From NCBI GenBank assembly GCA_023251285.1, contig JAHEZB010000199.1:1-5518 (forward strand): a stretch of 5,518 nucleotides of DNA, given 5' to 3'. This document shows positions 5,285 to 5,518 of this stretch, in pieces. A program made the translations under genes and the position numbers. Each line of letters opens with the position of its first letter. Positions within the stretch are counted from its first letter, which is position 1. The stretch comes from Chitinophagaceae bacterium (GTDB lineage: Bacteria > Bacteroidota > Bacteroidia > Chitinophagales > Chitinophagaceae). Under the pieces are notes generated by a model. The model was not told the DNA's origin. It searched no databases and saw nothing but the letters and a program-made list of their open reading frames with translations.

Positions 5285-5292
5285 TAAAGCTA
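5285..5292 (-). promoter_or_regulatory. Candidate -7 box of the thioredoxin-like gene at 4766-5269
   Basis: The minus strand reads TAGCTTTA, one mismatch from TAnnTTTG, followed by TATAAAAA and ACT before the start, as in the paralogue (4133-4140). Conservation between the two copies is the main support. No -33 TTG was found, and the leader would be about 10 nt. Confidence 0.4.
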
Positions 5293-5298
5293 TGGAAA

Positions 5299-5310
5299 AG
5301 CATTTATGCT
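5299..5310. repeat. Inverted repeat AGCAT-TT-ATGCT
   Basis: A perfect 5-bp inverted repeat with a 2-bp spacer, just upstream of the candidate -7 box and so within the -7/-33 spacer of the gene at 4766-5269. The adjacent ATGCAT (5312-5317) is another palindrome. This is a possible operator, but it is short and may be chance. Confidence 0.3.
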
Positions 5311-5349
5311 AATGCATAGATTTTAAATTTTAATGTTTTTTTATTGTCG

Positions 5350-5391
5350 TCAATTATGAGTAGTGAATTGTGAAACGTGGATTGTGAATTT
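5350..5391. repeat. Degenerate 7-bp tandem repeat (up to 6 units)
   Basis: Consecutive heptamers: TCAATTA, TGAGTAG, TGAATTG, TGAAACG, TGGATTG, TGAATTT (consensus TGAATTG; the last four are the clearest). TGAAACGTG recurs at 5401-5409. The array lies in the spacer upstream of the thioredoxin-like gene. Compare the array at 3577-3604. Confidence 0.55.
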
Positions 5392-5410
5392 TAAAAAACA
5401 TGAAACGTGC

Positions 5411-5518
5411 TTATAACATTGTTTGCTTTCGGGCATTCAATAGAAATATTAAAAACAGCAATGTTAACTGGCGCCTTTCGCTGGTGGAAATAAGCGCTAA
5501 AAGTTTGTTTATTGTACT
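5411..5518 (-). pseudogene. Open 35-residue fragment at the right edge, ABC-exporter-like N-terminus
   Basis: Open from the right edge to TAA at 5411-5413. The translation has a basic/polar start (STINKLLALIS), then TSERRQLTLL and a hydrophobic run FLIFLLNA, ending RKQTML. The pattern K-LL-L(I/L)S-x-x-ERR-x-L-LL resembles the first 30 residues of bacterial ABC exporters, where the first membrane helix would continue, but here the frame stops. No continuation is visible in the other two minus-strand frames. It could be a decayed gene start, or simply the C-terminus of an unrelated gene that begins outside the window. Base composition in 5460-5500 is richer in GC than the spacer, which fits coding DNA. 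Confidence 0.35.

Overview
The window looks like a chromosomal segment from a member of the Bacteroidota, perhaps a Chitinophagaceae-like lineage (the finer placement is only a guess). The grounds are low GC content, no Shine-Dalgarno-like sites before the starts, several matches to the Bacteroidota promoter -7 consensus TAnnTTTG, signal peptides ending in ...AFS|Q, and an LDH-type malate dehydrogenase of about 310 residues.

Layout, left to right. Positions 1-1338 (minus) hold the N-terminal 446 codons of DNA topoisomerase I (topA), which runs off the left edge. A 311-bp divergent spacer (1339-1649) carries a good promoter for the next gene. Positions 1650-2417 (plus) encode a Rossmann-like/DUF2520 protein. 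It converges on malate dehydrogenase (mdh, 2593-3519, minus), and the two share a bidirectional terminator. Upstream of mdh on the same strand come two paralogous secreted thioredoxin-like proteins, at 3612-4118 and 4766-5269. By hand count they are about 52% identical, without gaps. The right edge holds a 35-residue open fragment on the minus strand that resembles the start of an ABC-exporter membrane domain.

The most interesting part is the roughly 650-bp gap between the two thioredoxin-like genes. Its right half looks like a free-standing noncoding RNA gene on the plus strand. A promoter (TATCTTTG at 4405-4412) lies just before a 16-bp long-range helix (4418-4433 with 4530-4545), which is followed by ten T residues. 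A canonical terminator lies at 4655-4691. The pentamer AATCC occurs seven times in this stretch, often as AATCC-nn-TGAAA. I recognise no known RNA family in it.

Functionally, topA (supercoiling) and mdh (TCA cycle) are housekeeping genes. The two thioredoxin-like proteins probably act on thiols or disulfides in the periplasm. They appear to have arisen by local duplication that included a short upstream promoter segment; one now starts with TTG and carries CEHC in place of CGHC. The noncoding RNA gene lies between the two copies and points the opposite way. Two spacers carry degenerate 7-bp tandem repeats.
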